64,000 bases of DNA from Allomuricauda sp. GTDB lineage: Bacteria > Bacteroidota > Bacteroidia > Flavobacteriales > Flavobacteriaceae. The DNA is taken from the NCBI RefSeq assembly GCF_002699205.1, contig NZ_PABT01000034.1:62001-126000 (forward strand), given 5' to 3'. The notes under the pieces were generated by a model. It worked only from the letters and a program-made list of their open reading frames with translations, ran no database searches and had not been told where the DNA came from. A program made the position numbers and the translations under genes. The first letter of the stretch is position 1, and every line of letters begins with the position of its first letter. Positions 15,370 through 23,348 of this stretch are shown in pieces.

Positions 15370-16572
15370 TTAAAGAACGTTCTGCTCTGTCAAGTACAAA
15401 AGCCCATCATCCTTTTTGTTGAAAATACGTTTAGTCCGTAAATAGCGATTGTAATTGGGTTCATCAAAGTTTTGAGCATCCGGGTCCATACTGCTGATAC
15501 GAACCTTGCCAGAAGAGTGTATGAATTCATTGTTGCCTATCCACATTCCCACATGTACGACCCGTTCTGGGGTAGAGTCCGTGGCCTTACTTCCAAAGAA
15601 CAATAGGTCACCAGGTATTAATTTGTCAAATTCTTTGGAGTCATCCACCAAAGTACCTTCATGAACTTGTTGTGATGCATCCCGTGGAATGATCATTCCG
15701 TTCATAAAGTAGACAGTTTTTGTAAATCCACTACAATCCACACCTTTTGTGGAAGTCCCTCCCCATAAATAGGGAACTCCGAGCATTGTTTTGGAAGTTT
15801 TGACCAAGTCGTCCGTTGAAAAAGTCAAATTTGATTTCCATTCTTCAAATGGTTCTGCCTCCGTTTTTGATATGAACGCTTTCCTCCCATCCGGGTATTT
15901 AACTTTATAAAATGTGTCCGATGCCTCGATTAAACCGAAAATATTTCCGGCTACCACATCAGAAACCACTTGTGAAGTAACATCGGAACCTTCATAGGAC
16001 TTGCCATAAGTATTGGTGTAGATTAATTTTTCAGCTGCTTTCCATGCATCAAAATCATTTTTGTTCATCAACTCAATGCCTCCACTATCTACCCACCCTA
16101 GATATTTATCAGGTGTTTGTATAAGATACCAGTTCCTTTCTTTCTGATAGATATTCAACGGCAGCCCCAAGGTCGCTTGCGTAACCAATTCTGCCGAATG
16201 GGATGGTTTGTACCTTATATTGGCCACAGAATTGGAGATAACCCCATAAATTTTACCCTCCAGATTATTTGTCGGCAACAACATGATGCTATCCGTAAAA
16301 TTAATTTTTTGGGTTTCCAGTTCTTTTTGCAGGGCGTTCAAAGCCTCTGGCAGGTTGGTTCTGCCGGTTAAAACATATCCAGAGGACTTCTTCTCGGATT
16401 GAACATCAAAAAGGGCTACCCGTTTATCCGGTGCATATGTCTCTTTTATAGAGCCGATGATTTCATCCACCTGATCGGTCTCCTTACTTTCTTCCGTTTT
16501 GCAGGCAGTAAAAATTAACAAGAACAATAAAAGAGAATGGAATCCATATTTGTGTAGAGATGCAAGTTTCAT
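15370..16572 (-). CDS. NlpC/P60 (C40) peptidase with SH3-like domains, lipoprotein
   Basis: The 400-residue protein has an N-terminal lipoprotein signal (LLLFLLIFTACK), bacterial SH3-like domains in the middle (ISNSVANIRYKPSHSAELVT, YLGWVD) and a C-terminal NlpC/P60 domain. The catalytic Cys is in GVDCSGF, with His in VVHVGMWIGN and a further His in EFIHSS. The family cleaves the gamma-D-Glu-diamino-acid bond in murein peptides (YkfC-like). It is last in an operon with a dipeptide epimerase and a PLP enzyme, as expected for murein-peptide recycling. It should be anchored in the envelope, facing the periplasm. An AT-rich 8-bp hairpin overlaps the stop codon but is a weak terminator. Confidence 0.92.
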   Translation of the reverse strand: MKLASLHKYGFHSLLLFLLIFTACKTEESKETDQVDEIIGSIKETYAPDKRVALFDVQSEKKSSGYVLTGRTNLPEALNALQKELETQKINFTDSIMLLPTNNLEGKIYGVISNSVANIRYKPSHSAELVTQATLGLPLNIYQKERNWYLIQTPDKYLGWVDSGGIELMNKNDFDAWKAAEKLIYTNTYGKSYEGSDVTSQVVSDVVAGNIFGLIEASDTFYKVKYPDGRKAFISKTEAEPFEEWKSNLTFSTDDLVKTSKTMLGVPYLWGGTSTKGVDCSGFTKTVYFMNGMIIPRDASQQVHEGTLVDDSKEFDKLIPGDLLFFGSKATDSTPERVVHVGMWIGNNEFIHSSGKVRISSMDPDAQNFDEPNYNRYLRTKRIFNKKDDGLLYLTEQNVL

Positions 16573-16636
16573 AAGCGGTTTTATGGGTTTGAATTAATTG
16601 ATATATGCAAAATAACCAATAAAATAGAAAAACCCA

Positions 16637-17683
16637 TTAACTCGTATGGGCATTAATACTCCCGGTCAATAGTTGAATATCTCTTTTGCTATGATAAGCA
16701 CTTAGCACTATTCGGCTGATCAAGGGGCCGTTATCATCCGGATAATTGAAATTGGTAAAAACGAAGCCTTCGTTTTTCAATAGGACAGCTACTTTTTTAT
16801 CTTGGAACTCAAAAGTAGGGTGGCCTTCCATATGCATAAAAAAAGATGGGTTTTTCAATAACGATTTAAAATAGGAATAGTTCTCCTTGAGTTTTTCCAA
16901 TCGTTCAGTATAGATTTCCCGGGCCTCCAATAAGGTTCCCATAAACGCAGGTGATGCAGGGCTGGCACCACCATAAAATGGTGTGGATTTTAGAGTTTGG
17001 ATGTCTTCTTCATCCCCAAAAACAGCACCTGCCTGTATACCCAATGCCTTGCCCAAGGAACAACAGACCATCAGTTTGGCAGGATTAAGTTTTTTGAGCA
17101 TATGATAGCATCCATTGCCATTTTGACCAACTAACCCCATGCCGTGTGAATCATCACCAATTAAAATAACCTTTTCCAACGGAAGTTCCTTAAGAGAGTT
17201 GAAGTTTGGATATTGTTGACCAGAAAAGTCAATAGTGTCAAAAAGAACGACAGGTAACAGTGAATCTTGGGCAATATATTTGGAGACTATTTGCTTCAAT
17301 TTTTTCCAACTTGTAGTTTCAATTACCCCATGGATACAAAGTGCAGGATGGGTATTGGGTGCAGCAATTATTGTATGTCCTTTTTTTATAAAGGTCTGGA
17401 CCACCAATTGGGCTGCCAAATAGCCAGAAGACATGGTAAGACCGCTTTCACTGCCCACCCAATTGGCCAAGTGATTTTCAGTTTTAGCGTAAATGTCCAA
17501 AGCGACATTGGATTTTCGGGATGCACCGTAGTGCATACCATACTTTGCTATGTTTTGAACATACAGATCCTTGAATGGGCGGTAGTTTTGTAGGCCCAGA
17601 TATGCAGTGCCCCCAAAATATAAGTACGGTTTGCCATCAATGGTAATTTGTCTATCCGGTATATGATGTAGTGAATGGGCCAT
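16637..17683 (-). CDS. PLP-dependent alpha-oxoamine-synthase-like enzyme
   Basis: The 348-residue protein belongs to the fold-I aminotransferase superfamily and most resembles the alpha-oxoamine synthases (BioF/Kbl type). It has DDSHGMGLVGQNG, matching the D-E-A-H-S-x-G motif, and the PLP-lysine motif SLGKALG. It is somewhat shorter than BioF (~385). Its start codon overlaps the stop of the upstream epimerase by one base (TAATG), so the two are translationally coupled. The context is murein recycling, not biotin: no bioA, bioB or bioD lies nearby. The substrate could therefore be an amino acid released from murein peptides; that is inference. Confidence 0.8.
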   Translation of the reverse strand: MAHSLHHIPDRQITIDGKPYLYFGGTAYLGLQNYRPFKDLYVQNIAKYGMHYGASRKSNVALDIYAKTENHLANWVGSESGLTMSSGYLAAQLVVQTFIKKGHTIIAAPNTHPALCIHGVIETTSWKKLKQIVSKYIAQDSLLPVVLFDTIDFSGQQYPNFNSLKELPLEKVILIGDDSHGMGLVGQNGNGCYHMLKKLNPAKLMVCCSLGKALGIQAGAVFGDEEDIQTLKSTPFYGGASPASPAFMGTLLEAREIYTERLEKLKENYSYFKSLLKNPSFFMHMEGHPTFEFQDKKVAVLLKNEGFVFTNFNYPDDNGPLISRIVLSAYHSKRDIQLLTGSINAHTS

Positions 17684-18693
17684 TACAATAATTGTATGCC
17701 ACTACCGGGCACCTCAGGGAAAATCACTTTACCGTCTTCCAAGATCCTCACCCCCGTTGCAATGTCCCCTTTCAAAAGCATGGCGCCATCCATGTCCACA
17801 TAATCAAGCTGGGGCAAAAGTTGGGCAATGGCCGATATTCCCACAGTGGATTCGGTCATACAGCCCACCATGAGTTGGAGTCCCAGTTCCCTGCCTTTTT
17901 TGATCATGCGCCGGGCCGGTGTCAGACCACCGCATTTGGTAAGTTTAATATTGATGCCATCAAAATAGGGACCACATTGTTCCACATCGCTTTCCACAAT
18001 ACAGCTTTCGTCCGCAATTACGGGTAGCACGGATTTTTCTTTGACCAATTTCATTCCCTCCCAATCATCAGCTTTCAAGGGCTGTTCCAGAAATTCTACC
18101 CCTAGTTCTTTTAATAAGGGTGCATTTTTGATGGTTTCCTCTGCTGTCCAAGCCGTATTGGCATCAATTCTGAAAACACTGTCCGTATGTTTCCTGAGCT
18201 CGCGCACGATGGCAACATCATCGGAGGTGCCCAATTTGATTTTGTACAGGGGCCAGGGCTTTTCTTGGAGTTTGGCAACCATTTTTTCTATGGAATCAAT
18301 ACCAATGGTATAATTGGTTATAGGATATTGGTCTGTGTTGGTACCCCAGATTTCGTAAAGTGGTTTTCCTTTTAGTTTACCATAAAGGTCATTTGCGGCA
18401 AGATCCAATGCGCACAGCGTGAACTTATGCAGGTTTAGGGACTCCAAATGCTCATATAAGTTTTCGGGAGTATCAAAATCATATGCTTCAATTTGGTCTC
18501 TAACGGCTTCAATTTCAGCCATCATCCCCTCAACGGTGACGTTGTAATAAGGATTGGAAGTGGCTTCGCCATAACCTGTTTGGCCCTCATGTGATAGGCA
18601 AACGATCAAGGTGTCCTGTTCGTCCCTAGATTCCCTTGAAATAGTAAAGGTATGGGCTAATTGAAGGATGTATTTCTTTAATGTTATCTGCAT
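17683..18693 (-). CDS. L-Ala-D/L-Glu dipeptide epimerase (enolase superfamily)
   Basis: The 336-residue protein is a muconate-lactonizing/enolase-superfamily member of the dipeptide-epimerase type (YcjG/YkfB). Catalytic features are KIKLG (Lys of the KxK base), FRIDANTAW (metal Asp), LEQPL (metal Glu), IADESC (metal Asp) and NIKLTKCGG (opposite-face Lys). It would convert L-Ala-D-Glu from peptidoglycan to L-Ala-L-Glu for catabolism in the cytoplasm. It is first in the operon with the PLP enzyme and the C40 peptidase. The neighbouring C40 hydrolase supports the murein role over other dipeptides. Confidence 0.9.
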   Translation of the reverse strand: MQITLKKYILQLAHTFTISRESRDEQDTLIVCLSHEGQTGYGEATSNPYYNVTVEGMMAEIEAVRDQIEAYDFDTPENLYEHLESLNLHKFTLCALDLAANDLYGKLKGKPLYEIWGTNTDQYPITNYTIGIDSIEKMVAKLQEKPWPLYKIKLGTSDDVAIVRELRKHTDSVFRIDANTAWTAEETIKNAPLLKELGVEFLEQPLKADDWEGMKLVKEKSVLPVIADESCIVESDVEQCGPYFDGINIKLTKCGGLTPARRMIKKGRELGLQLMVGCMTESTVGISAIAQLLPQLDYVDMDGAMLLKGDIATGVRILEDGKVIFPEVPGSGIQLL

Positions 18694-18742
18694 GGGTACA
18701 TTTATGTTTCAGTAACGCTAAGATAGGATTTCGTGTACACAT

Positions 18743-18781
18743 AATAAAAACAAAAGCCCGCTGAAAAATCAGTGGGCCTTT
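18743..18781 (-). terminator. intrinsic terminator after the GIN/PspC operon
   Basis: Read on the minus strand, CCCACTGA pairs with TCAGCGGG around a T-rich loop, with one mismatch, followed by CTTTTGTTTTTAT. It separates the upstream envelope operon from the dipeptide epimerase operon on the same strand. Confidence 0.6.
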
Positions 18782-18842
18782 GCATATTTAAAAGGGAATT
18801 GGATCAATATTGGATGTCCGTAATGGGTCATAATATCACTAA

Positions 18843-18925
18843 CGTCACCCTGAACTTGATTCAGGGTCACATAAAGATGCTAATATTCAGCAAGGATGAG
18901 ATGTTGAAACAAGTTCAACATGACG
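18843..18925. repeat. REP/MITE-like element with 29-bp imperfect terminal inverted repeats
   Basis: The element begins CGTCACCCTGAACTTGATTC and ends AAGTTCAACATGACG. The last 29 bases match the reverse complement of the first 29 in outline (TGAGA..TGAA..CAAGTTCA..TGACG), and each arm is itself a small hairpin (CCCTGAA/TTCAGGG, TGTTGAA/TTCAACA). It lies in the gap between two same-strand operons. Such intergenic repeats are commonly multicopy in Flavobacteria; only one copy is in this window. Confidence 0.7.
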
Positions 18926-18964
18926 CCAAAAACACCCATTATGACATTAAACGGATAATCAAGA

Positions 18965-19687
18965 TTAATATTTACGGACGCTTCCGGAAACGGATTTTTT
19001 GGTCTGCACACTGGCTTCACCGGTGTATTTGATATCCGCTCCGCTGCTGGCATCTGCCACAAGGGACTCCGAAACATTCACGGAGATATCGGCACCACTG
19101 CTGGCATCTGCATTGCATCTTTTCACGATCAAGTCCTGGGCCTTGATATCCGAACCGCTACTGGCATCGGCGAACAATACGTTTGCCTCACCTGAAACTT
19201 TAATGTCGGCACCACTACTGGCATCAGCGGATACTTCATCCGCGACCACCTCTACATGAAGGTCGGAACCACTGCTGGCATCCAGTTCAATGTTTTCGGA
19301 CTTCACCACATTTTGGGCAATTAGGTCAGCCCCGCTGGAGCTTTCCAATCCAGTGATCTCGGGCAGGGTCACATAGACGTTTTTGGTGGCCCTTCCAATG
19401 TTCTCTATGGCATGGATCTTTAGCCTACCATCTCTGATATCGGTTCCGATAAGGTCAATGATATTTTCGTCGGCCTCCACTGAAATTTTGAATTCAGAGC
19501 CTTGTGTAACAAATACATCGATACCTTCCGAAGCGGAAACGATGTCAAAATCTTCTGTAACGTCGCGGATTTCTTCCACTACTTCTCCATTACCTGTTTT
19601 TCCGTTGCCAAAATTCATATCCATCATGCATGAGGATGCAAATAAGGATAAGAGGGCGGCGATTGCTAATCTTGCTAGTGTTGTCAT
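18965..19687 (-). CDS. GIN-domain (DUF2807) adhesin-like lipoprotein
   Basis: The 240-residue protein has a lipoprotein signal ending in LFASSC, so it is lipid-anchored. The rest fits the putative auto-transporter adhesin head GIN domain (DUF2807), a right-handed beta-helix: a first part with TLPEITGLESSSGADLI, then a run of turns of the type DASSGADI or DASSGSDI about every 19 residues. The turns alternate Ala-Ser-Ser-Gly with Asp, as in the family. It is last in the operon PadR-PspC-GIN. Adhesin activity is only an inherited family label. The repeats are also visible in the DNA. Confidence 0.9.
   Translation of the reverse strand: MTTLARLAIAALLSLFASSCMMDMNFGNGKTGNGEVVEEIRDVTEDFDIVSASEGIDVFVTQGSEFKISVEADENIIDLIGTDIRDGRLKIHAIENIGRATKNVYVTLPEITGLESSSGADLIAQNVVKSENIELDASSGSDLHVEVVADEVSADASSGADIKVSGEANVLFADASSGSDIKAQDLIVKRCNADASSGADISVNVSESLVADASSGADIKYTGEASVQTKKSVSGSVRKY
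19041..19282. repeat. in-gene repeat encoding the DASSGAD turns
   Basis: Five near-identical copies of CCRCTRCTGGCATC begin at 19041, 19095, 19155, 19212 and 19269, spaced 54-60 bases (18-20 codons). They encode the Asp-Ala-Ser-Ser-Gly turns of the beta-helix. Conservation at DNA level suggests recent duplication or gene conversion. Confidence 0.8.
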
Positions 19688-19816
19688 GATTGTTTGTTTT
19701 ACTATTGATTGATTTTGATAAATGATTTGTCAATACTGAAAATAAATTCAGGGTAAATGTCCGTTTTACTATATTTTTTATGAACTATGAGTTACCCAAT
19801 TGACGATTTTGGTGTC

Positions 19817-21559
19817 TCAATTGTTACTTTTTTCCCTTGCTTTAACTTTTATGCCATCTTCGTTGATCTTCATTTCGAAGGAATCTTGATTGTCCTTGAT
19901 ATCGATATCGATACCATCTTCATTGATGATGATCTTACCGTTTCCATTGTTATCATCTTCGTCATCTTCATCGGAATCAGGGCAGTCCAAACAATTCAGT
20001 TCCCCGTCCTTGTCCATTAACCAGAAATGATCTACCAAACCACTTCGGTAATAACCTTGGTCATTTTTAATGCCCCGTCCTATGTATCGGTTTGTAGAAT
20101 GATCAAAATATATTGTTGTGGATTCTGGAACATAAATGGTAATGGTCACCTCTTGGTTTCTGGCTTTATTGGATGTTTCGGTGGTCAGGTATTTGTCCAA
20201 AACAATTTGATTCCCATCGATGCTATATCCATATTCAATATTTCTGGCACGATCACGGGCCGCCAAAGTTGAGTTCCCATCAGCATCTTTTCTCACAGCA
20301 ACACTCATGGTATCGTCATCCGACTTTCTGATTTTGATATCGACCTCGTCGGACATCAATACACGATTGTCGTTTTCGTCATAGCCAAAGGTCATTCTAC
20401 CAAAATGAATATCATCCATGTTGTAATCCAAATCCAAATCCTTCATTTTAATGATTAAGGTATCGGATGGAGTTTCCAATGCTAATTCCATCTTATCGTT
20501 TACGCTTCCCGTATAAGAGAATTCCGCTGCTTGACGTATTCCAAAAACAATCAACAGCCCTACGGAAATCAACCAAAGTCCCAAAAGGGCAAACTTGGCA
20601 ATGTTACCGATGGATTTAAGGTTGTTCACCAATATCTTCAGTCCTAAATAAAGAAGAAAGAAAAACGGAATGCCCACGGCAAAGAACAGTAACAAGGATA
20701 TGACCCAAACGGGTGCCCCGGAGGTGTTGACGATTTCATAAAAATCGACACCAGGTAACTTTATTGCATCGAACATGCCTACGGTGAAAAGACCAAAGAA
20801 CAAGCCTACCAAAGTGGATGCCCCGATGATGATCAATAAAATCCCTATGAATTTTCCGAATACTTTGAAAAGGAACAGAATAATGTCCCCAATGGTATCA
20901 AAAAAGGTCTTGGAGCTGCTTTTGACCTTGTCTCCCACTTTATCGTAGTCGACACTTTTTACTTTTTCGGCAACATCATCAAACCCCTCTTTAACTTTGC
21001 GTTCTATATTGCTGATGTTGATGGGCTCCCCCCGCATATCCAATTTTTGGGAGGTTGTGATAGCTTCCGGCACCAAAATCCAAAGTAGGATATAGGCTAT
21101 TAGGCCAAAACCACTGGTAAAAACGGCCAAAAGGATAAATATGAGCCTTATCCATAGTGCATCAATGCCCAAATAATGTTCCAGACCGGCGCAGACACCA
21201 CCAATATATTTGTGGTCTATGTCCCTGTACAGTTTTTTTGCCCTACGGGTATTTTCTGTGTGTGTCCTTTTGGGCTCGTCCTCAAAAATATCCTCGTCCA
21301 CCATGTAATCTTCTGGCTGTCCCATTACATCGATTACCTGATCCACCTCTTTATGGGTGATAACCTGTCGCTCGTTCTCCATTTTTTCCAAAAAGAGCTC
21401 GGCAATCCTGGCCTCGATATCGGCTATGATCTCGTCGCTTCCCTTGGTACCTGAAAAAGACCGCTTTATGGACTCCAGATACCGTCTCAGCTTGTTATAC
21501 GCGTCGTCATCTATATGGAAGAGCGTATTTGCTAGATTTATGTTTACTGTCTTGTTCAT
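19817..21559 (-). CDS. PspC-domain membrane protein with C-terminal extracytoplasmic region
   Basis: The 580-residue protein has an N-terminal cytoplasmic helical part (~1-105, rich in Glu and Arg, IADIEARIAELFLEKM). A PspC domain follows at ~106-165 (RDIDHKYIGGVCAGLEHYLG, then a transmembrane helix ending YILLWILVPEA). Several more transmembrane helices fall between ~230 and 345. A C-terminal region after ~370 is rich in Asp and Glu (DSDEDDEDDNNGNGK) and probably extracytoplasmic. PspC-type domains sense envelope stress. It lies 9 bp after the PadR gene, the common Bacteroidota pairing in which PadR controls the operon. Partner and signal are unknown. Confidence 0.9.
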   Translation of the reverse strand: MNKTVNINLANTLFHIDDDAYNKLRRYLESIKRSFSGTKGSDEIIADIEARIAELFLEKMENERQVITHKEVDQVIDVMGQPEDYMVDEDIFEDEPKRTHTENTRRAKKLYRDIDHKYIGGVCAGLEHYLGIDALWIRLIFILLAVFTSGFGLIAYILLWILVPEAITTSQKLDMRGEPINISNIERKVKEGFDDVAEKVKSVDYDKVGDKVKSSSKTFFDTIGDIILFLFKVFGKFIGILLIIIGASTLVGLFFGLFTVGMFDAIKLPGVDFYEIVNTSGAPVWVISLLLFFAVGIPFFFLLYLGLKILVNNLKSIGNIAKFALLGLWLISVGLLIVFGIRQAAEFSYTGSVNDKMELALETPSDTLIIKMKDLDLDYNMDDIHFGRMTFGYDENDNRVLMSDEVDIKIRKSDDDTMSVAVRKDADGNSTLAARDRARNIEYGYSIDGNQIVLDKYLTTETSNKARNQEVTITIYVPESTTIYFDHSTNRYIGRGIKNDQGYYRSGLVDHFWLMDKDGELNCLDCPDSDEDDEDDNNGNGKIIINEDGIDIDIKDNQDSFEMKINEDGIKVKAREKSNN

Positions 21560-21568
21560 TTTTTGATT

Positions 21569-21898
21569 CTATTTTGTGTTGGTTACCAGATTGACTGCAT
21601 TTCTAAGTTCGTCCCAAGTGTTGTTGAGCTCTTTCAGGAACAATTGGCCTGTTTCCGTTAGGCCGTAATATTTCCGGGGAGGTCCCGATGTGGATTCTTC
21701 CCAACGGTAGTTGAGCAATCCGGCATTCTTTAGCCTTGTGAGCAAAGGGTATATGGTACCTTCCACTACTAACATCTTTGCGTCCTTTAAGGCTCCCAGA
21801 ATTTCTGAGGCATACTTGTCCTCATCCTTTAGGATGGACAGGATGCAATACTCTAGAACCCCTTTGCGCATTTGTGCTTTTGTGTTTTCTATGTTCAT
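21569..21898 (-). CDS. PadR-family transcriptional regulator
   Basis: The 109-residue protein is a PadR-type winged-helix repressor: MRKGVLEYCILSIL, EGTIYPLLTRLKNAGLL (recognition helix) and GPPRKYYGLTETG (wing). It has the short C-terminal helix used for dimerisation (PadR-s2 size). It precedes the PspC and GIN genes and probably controls them and itself. A dyad overlapping the -33 box of the upstream DUF4870 promoter (22701-22723) and an inverted repeat just upstream of this gene (21940-21956) are candidate operators. Confidence 0.93.
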   Translation of the reverse strand: MNIENTKAQMRKGVLEYCILSILKDEDKYASEILGALKDAKMLVVEGTIYPLLTRLKNAGLLNYRWEESTSGPPRKYYGLTETGQLFLKELNNTWDELRNAVNLVTNTK

Positions 21899-21939
21899 AA
21901 TTTCATGGTTCTATTAAATTAACTGTTCGCTTTTGTTCC

Positions 21940-21956
21940 ACCAAACTTTGTTTGGT
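21940..21956. promoter_or_regulatory. perfect inverted repeat upstream of the PadR gene
   Basis: ACCAAAC-TTT-GTTTGGT is a perfect 7-bp dyad, 42-58 bases upstream of the PadR start codon on the minus strand. It could be an operator. No TAnnTTTG box is seen close to it, so an internal promoter is uncertain. Confidence 0.35.
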
Positions 21957-22003
21957 ATCGTTCCCACTCCATTCCCCTGAATTGGGCAGGGGAGTGGAAA
22001 CGG

Positions 22004-22115
22004 TTTTTTGATTGATGATTGATGTCTTTTCGTTTTTTGATTGACCCTTCGACTACGCTCAGGGCAAGTGATTAAACTCCTTTTGCTTTGATTGATGATT
22101 AATGATTGATGATTA
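22004..22115. repeat. TTGATTGATGATT-type simple repeats with a CCCTTCGACTACGCTCAGGG element
   Basis: The 247-base gap between DUF4870 and PadR is filled with degenerate TTTTTTGATTGA and TTGATTGATGATT units (for example 22004-22015, 22033-22044, 22088-22115). An interrupted palindrome lies at 22045-22064, of a type common in Bacteroidota intergenic DNA. No coding potential is seen. Confidence 0.55.
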
Positions 22116-22145
22116 TGGTGGAGTTGATTAAGCTCCTTATATATA

Positions 22146-22628
22146 TTACTTGATGAACTTGATGGTGAACGGATATTTGAAATATTCTCCCTCATTGGTC
22201 CTGATGGTGGCCAATATGGTGAAAACGATGTTCACAATACCCAGGACAACCTGCATAAACCCCGATATTCCCACAGGCCAGAAAAGTCGTCCAAACCTAA
22301 AATCGTCACTATCTATATGGATATTCAAGTTGTTCAGGTCACTCAATCCATGGAAACCAAAAATGTTCCAATCGAACAGGTCCGGCCAAAATCCAACAAA
22401 AAAGGGAATGGAGATTAAACCTGCCACAATGGAATAGAGTAGCATACTGATTTGAAAATTAAGTGCTTGCTTACCATTATAATCCACAAACTCGTGCTGC
22501 TTTTTATTAGCGGTCCATAAAATCAAGGGAAGGATGAAATTCCCAAAAGGAATAAAATACTTCGAGAACATGGACGCATGGATGATTGCGGATAAATTTC
22601 GTTCGTGTTTGGTGATCGTAGTTGCCAT
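22146..22628 (-). CDS. DUF4870 (Tic20-like) membrane protein
   Basis: The 160-residue protein has three hydrophobic segments (KYFIPFGNFILPLILW, the middle SMLLYSIVAGLISIPFF and a C-terminal GFMQVVLGIVNIVFTILATI) and the family motif KQALNFQIS after the first helix. It matches DUF4870/Tic20-like inner-membrane proteins of unknown function. It is the first gene of the operon that continues to PadR, PspC and GIN after a repeat-filled gap. A convincing promoter lies ~55-85 bases upstream of the start and carries the dyad proposed as PadR operator, which fits co-regulation. Confidence 0.87.
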   Translation of the reverse strand: MATTITKHERNLSAIIHASMFSKYFIPFGNFILPLILWTANKKQHEFVDYNGKQALNFQISMLLYSIVAGLISIPFFVGFWPDLFDWNIFGFHGLSDLNNLNIHIDSDDFRFGRLFWPVGISGFMQVVLGIVNIVFTILATIRTNEGEYFKYPFTIKFIK

Positions 22629-22680
22629 TTTTGATTGATGTTTTTTGATTGTAAAAGGGTTAACCTATTAGCTTACAATG

Positions 22681-22714
22681 CAAATATATGTTCAAAAGAT
22701 AGTACTATGCAAAA
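22681..22714 (-). promoter_or_regulatory. Bacteroidota-type promoter of the DUF4870/PadR/PspC operon
   Basis: On the minus strand TTTTG (22714-22710) and TATATTTG (22688-22681) are separated by 21 bases, matching the -33 TTTG / -7 TAnnTTTG pattern. Transcription would begin ~10 bases further, leaving about 45 bases before the DUF4870 start. This is the best promoter in the window. Confidence 0.7.
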
Positions 22715-22723
22715 CAAAGTACT
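22701..22723. promoter_or_regulatory. dyad AGTACT-N11-AGTACT, candidate PadR operator
   Basis: AGTACT at 22701-22706 and 22718-22723 form a dyad that extends inward as AGTACTnTG...CAnAGTACT. It overlaps the -33 box of the minus-strand promoter, so a bound dimer would block RNA polymerase. The regulator is inferred to be the PadR protein encoded downstream. Confidence 0.5.
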
Positions 22724-22795
22724 GAAAATTAACATAAAATTAACAATAGTGAATACCTTCTTTTTGCCTATTTTTAAGCCAAACAAATCCAAGTT

Positions 22796-23251
22796 ATGGC
22801 ATTGACACCCAGTAAAATCAATATGTTTACATTCATGAAACTCCCTTCTGCCTGGTGGTGTGGAGTGCGGCTAAAGTATATTGACGATAAAAAGGCAACC
22901 ACTACGGTAAAACATACATGGATGAACCAAAATCCATTTAAATCCATGTTTTGGGCCGTTCAGGGGATGGCCGCCGAGCTCAGTACTGGAGCTTTAGTGA
23001 TGAACGAAATCCAGAAAAGTGGCAAAAGGGTGTCCATGCTGGTGGCAAACAACAAAGCAACCTTTACCAAGAAAGCTACTGGACGGATTACCTTTACGTG
23101 TGAGGATGGCGAGCTGATTGCGGACGCTATCAAAAAAACTGTGGAAACAGGCGAAGGCGAAACCTGCTGGATGAAATCTGTCGGGGTAAACCAAGATGGG
23201 GTAGAAGTCTCCACCTTTCATTTTGAATGGACCCTGAAGGTCAAAAGATGA
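22796..23251 (+). CDS. DUF4442 hotdog-fold protein
   Basis: The 151-residue protein matches the DUF4442 family, hotdog-fold proteins related to acyl-CoA thioesterases. KINMFTFMKLPSAWWCGVR at the N-terminus and QNPFKSMFWAVQGMAAELSTG form the central helix of the fold. It probably binds an acyl thioester, but the catalytic role is unproven for the family. It is divergent from the DUF4870 operon across a 167-bp shared upstream region and probably monocistronic. No signal peptide is present. Confidence 0.85.
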   Translation: MALTPSKINMFTFMKLPSAWWCGVRLKYIDDKKATTTVKHTWMNQNPFKSMFWAVQGMAAELSTGALVMNEIQKSGKRVSMLVANNKATFTKKATGRITFTCEDGELIADAIKKTVETGEGETCWMKSVGVNQDGVEVSTFHFEWTLKVKR

Positions 23252-23348
23252 TTTTAGCTTGAAGTTTAACTTAGTGAGTATACTAGAAATAGAAGGTGCC
23301 ATTTTAGGTGTGCACCAAATAAAATATTTTTTTAGTGATTGGTGGGTT

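Noticed and set aside
16637..17683. BioF (biotin synthesis) assignment for the PLP enzyme
   Set aside because: No bio genes are nearby, the protein is short for BioF, and it is coupled to a murein dipeptide epimerase.
19041..19282. regularly spaced repeats resembling a CRISPR array
   Set aside because: They lie in frame within the GIN lipoprotein and encode its DASSGAD turns. Spacer lengths vary and the repeats are only 14 bp.
22045..22064. CCCTTCGACTACGCTCAGGG as a terminator for DUF4870
   Set aside because: The palindrome is interrupted and no T-tract follows on the minus strand. It looks like a common intergenic repeat instead.
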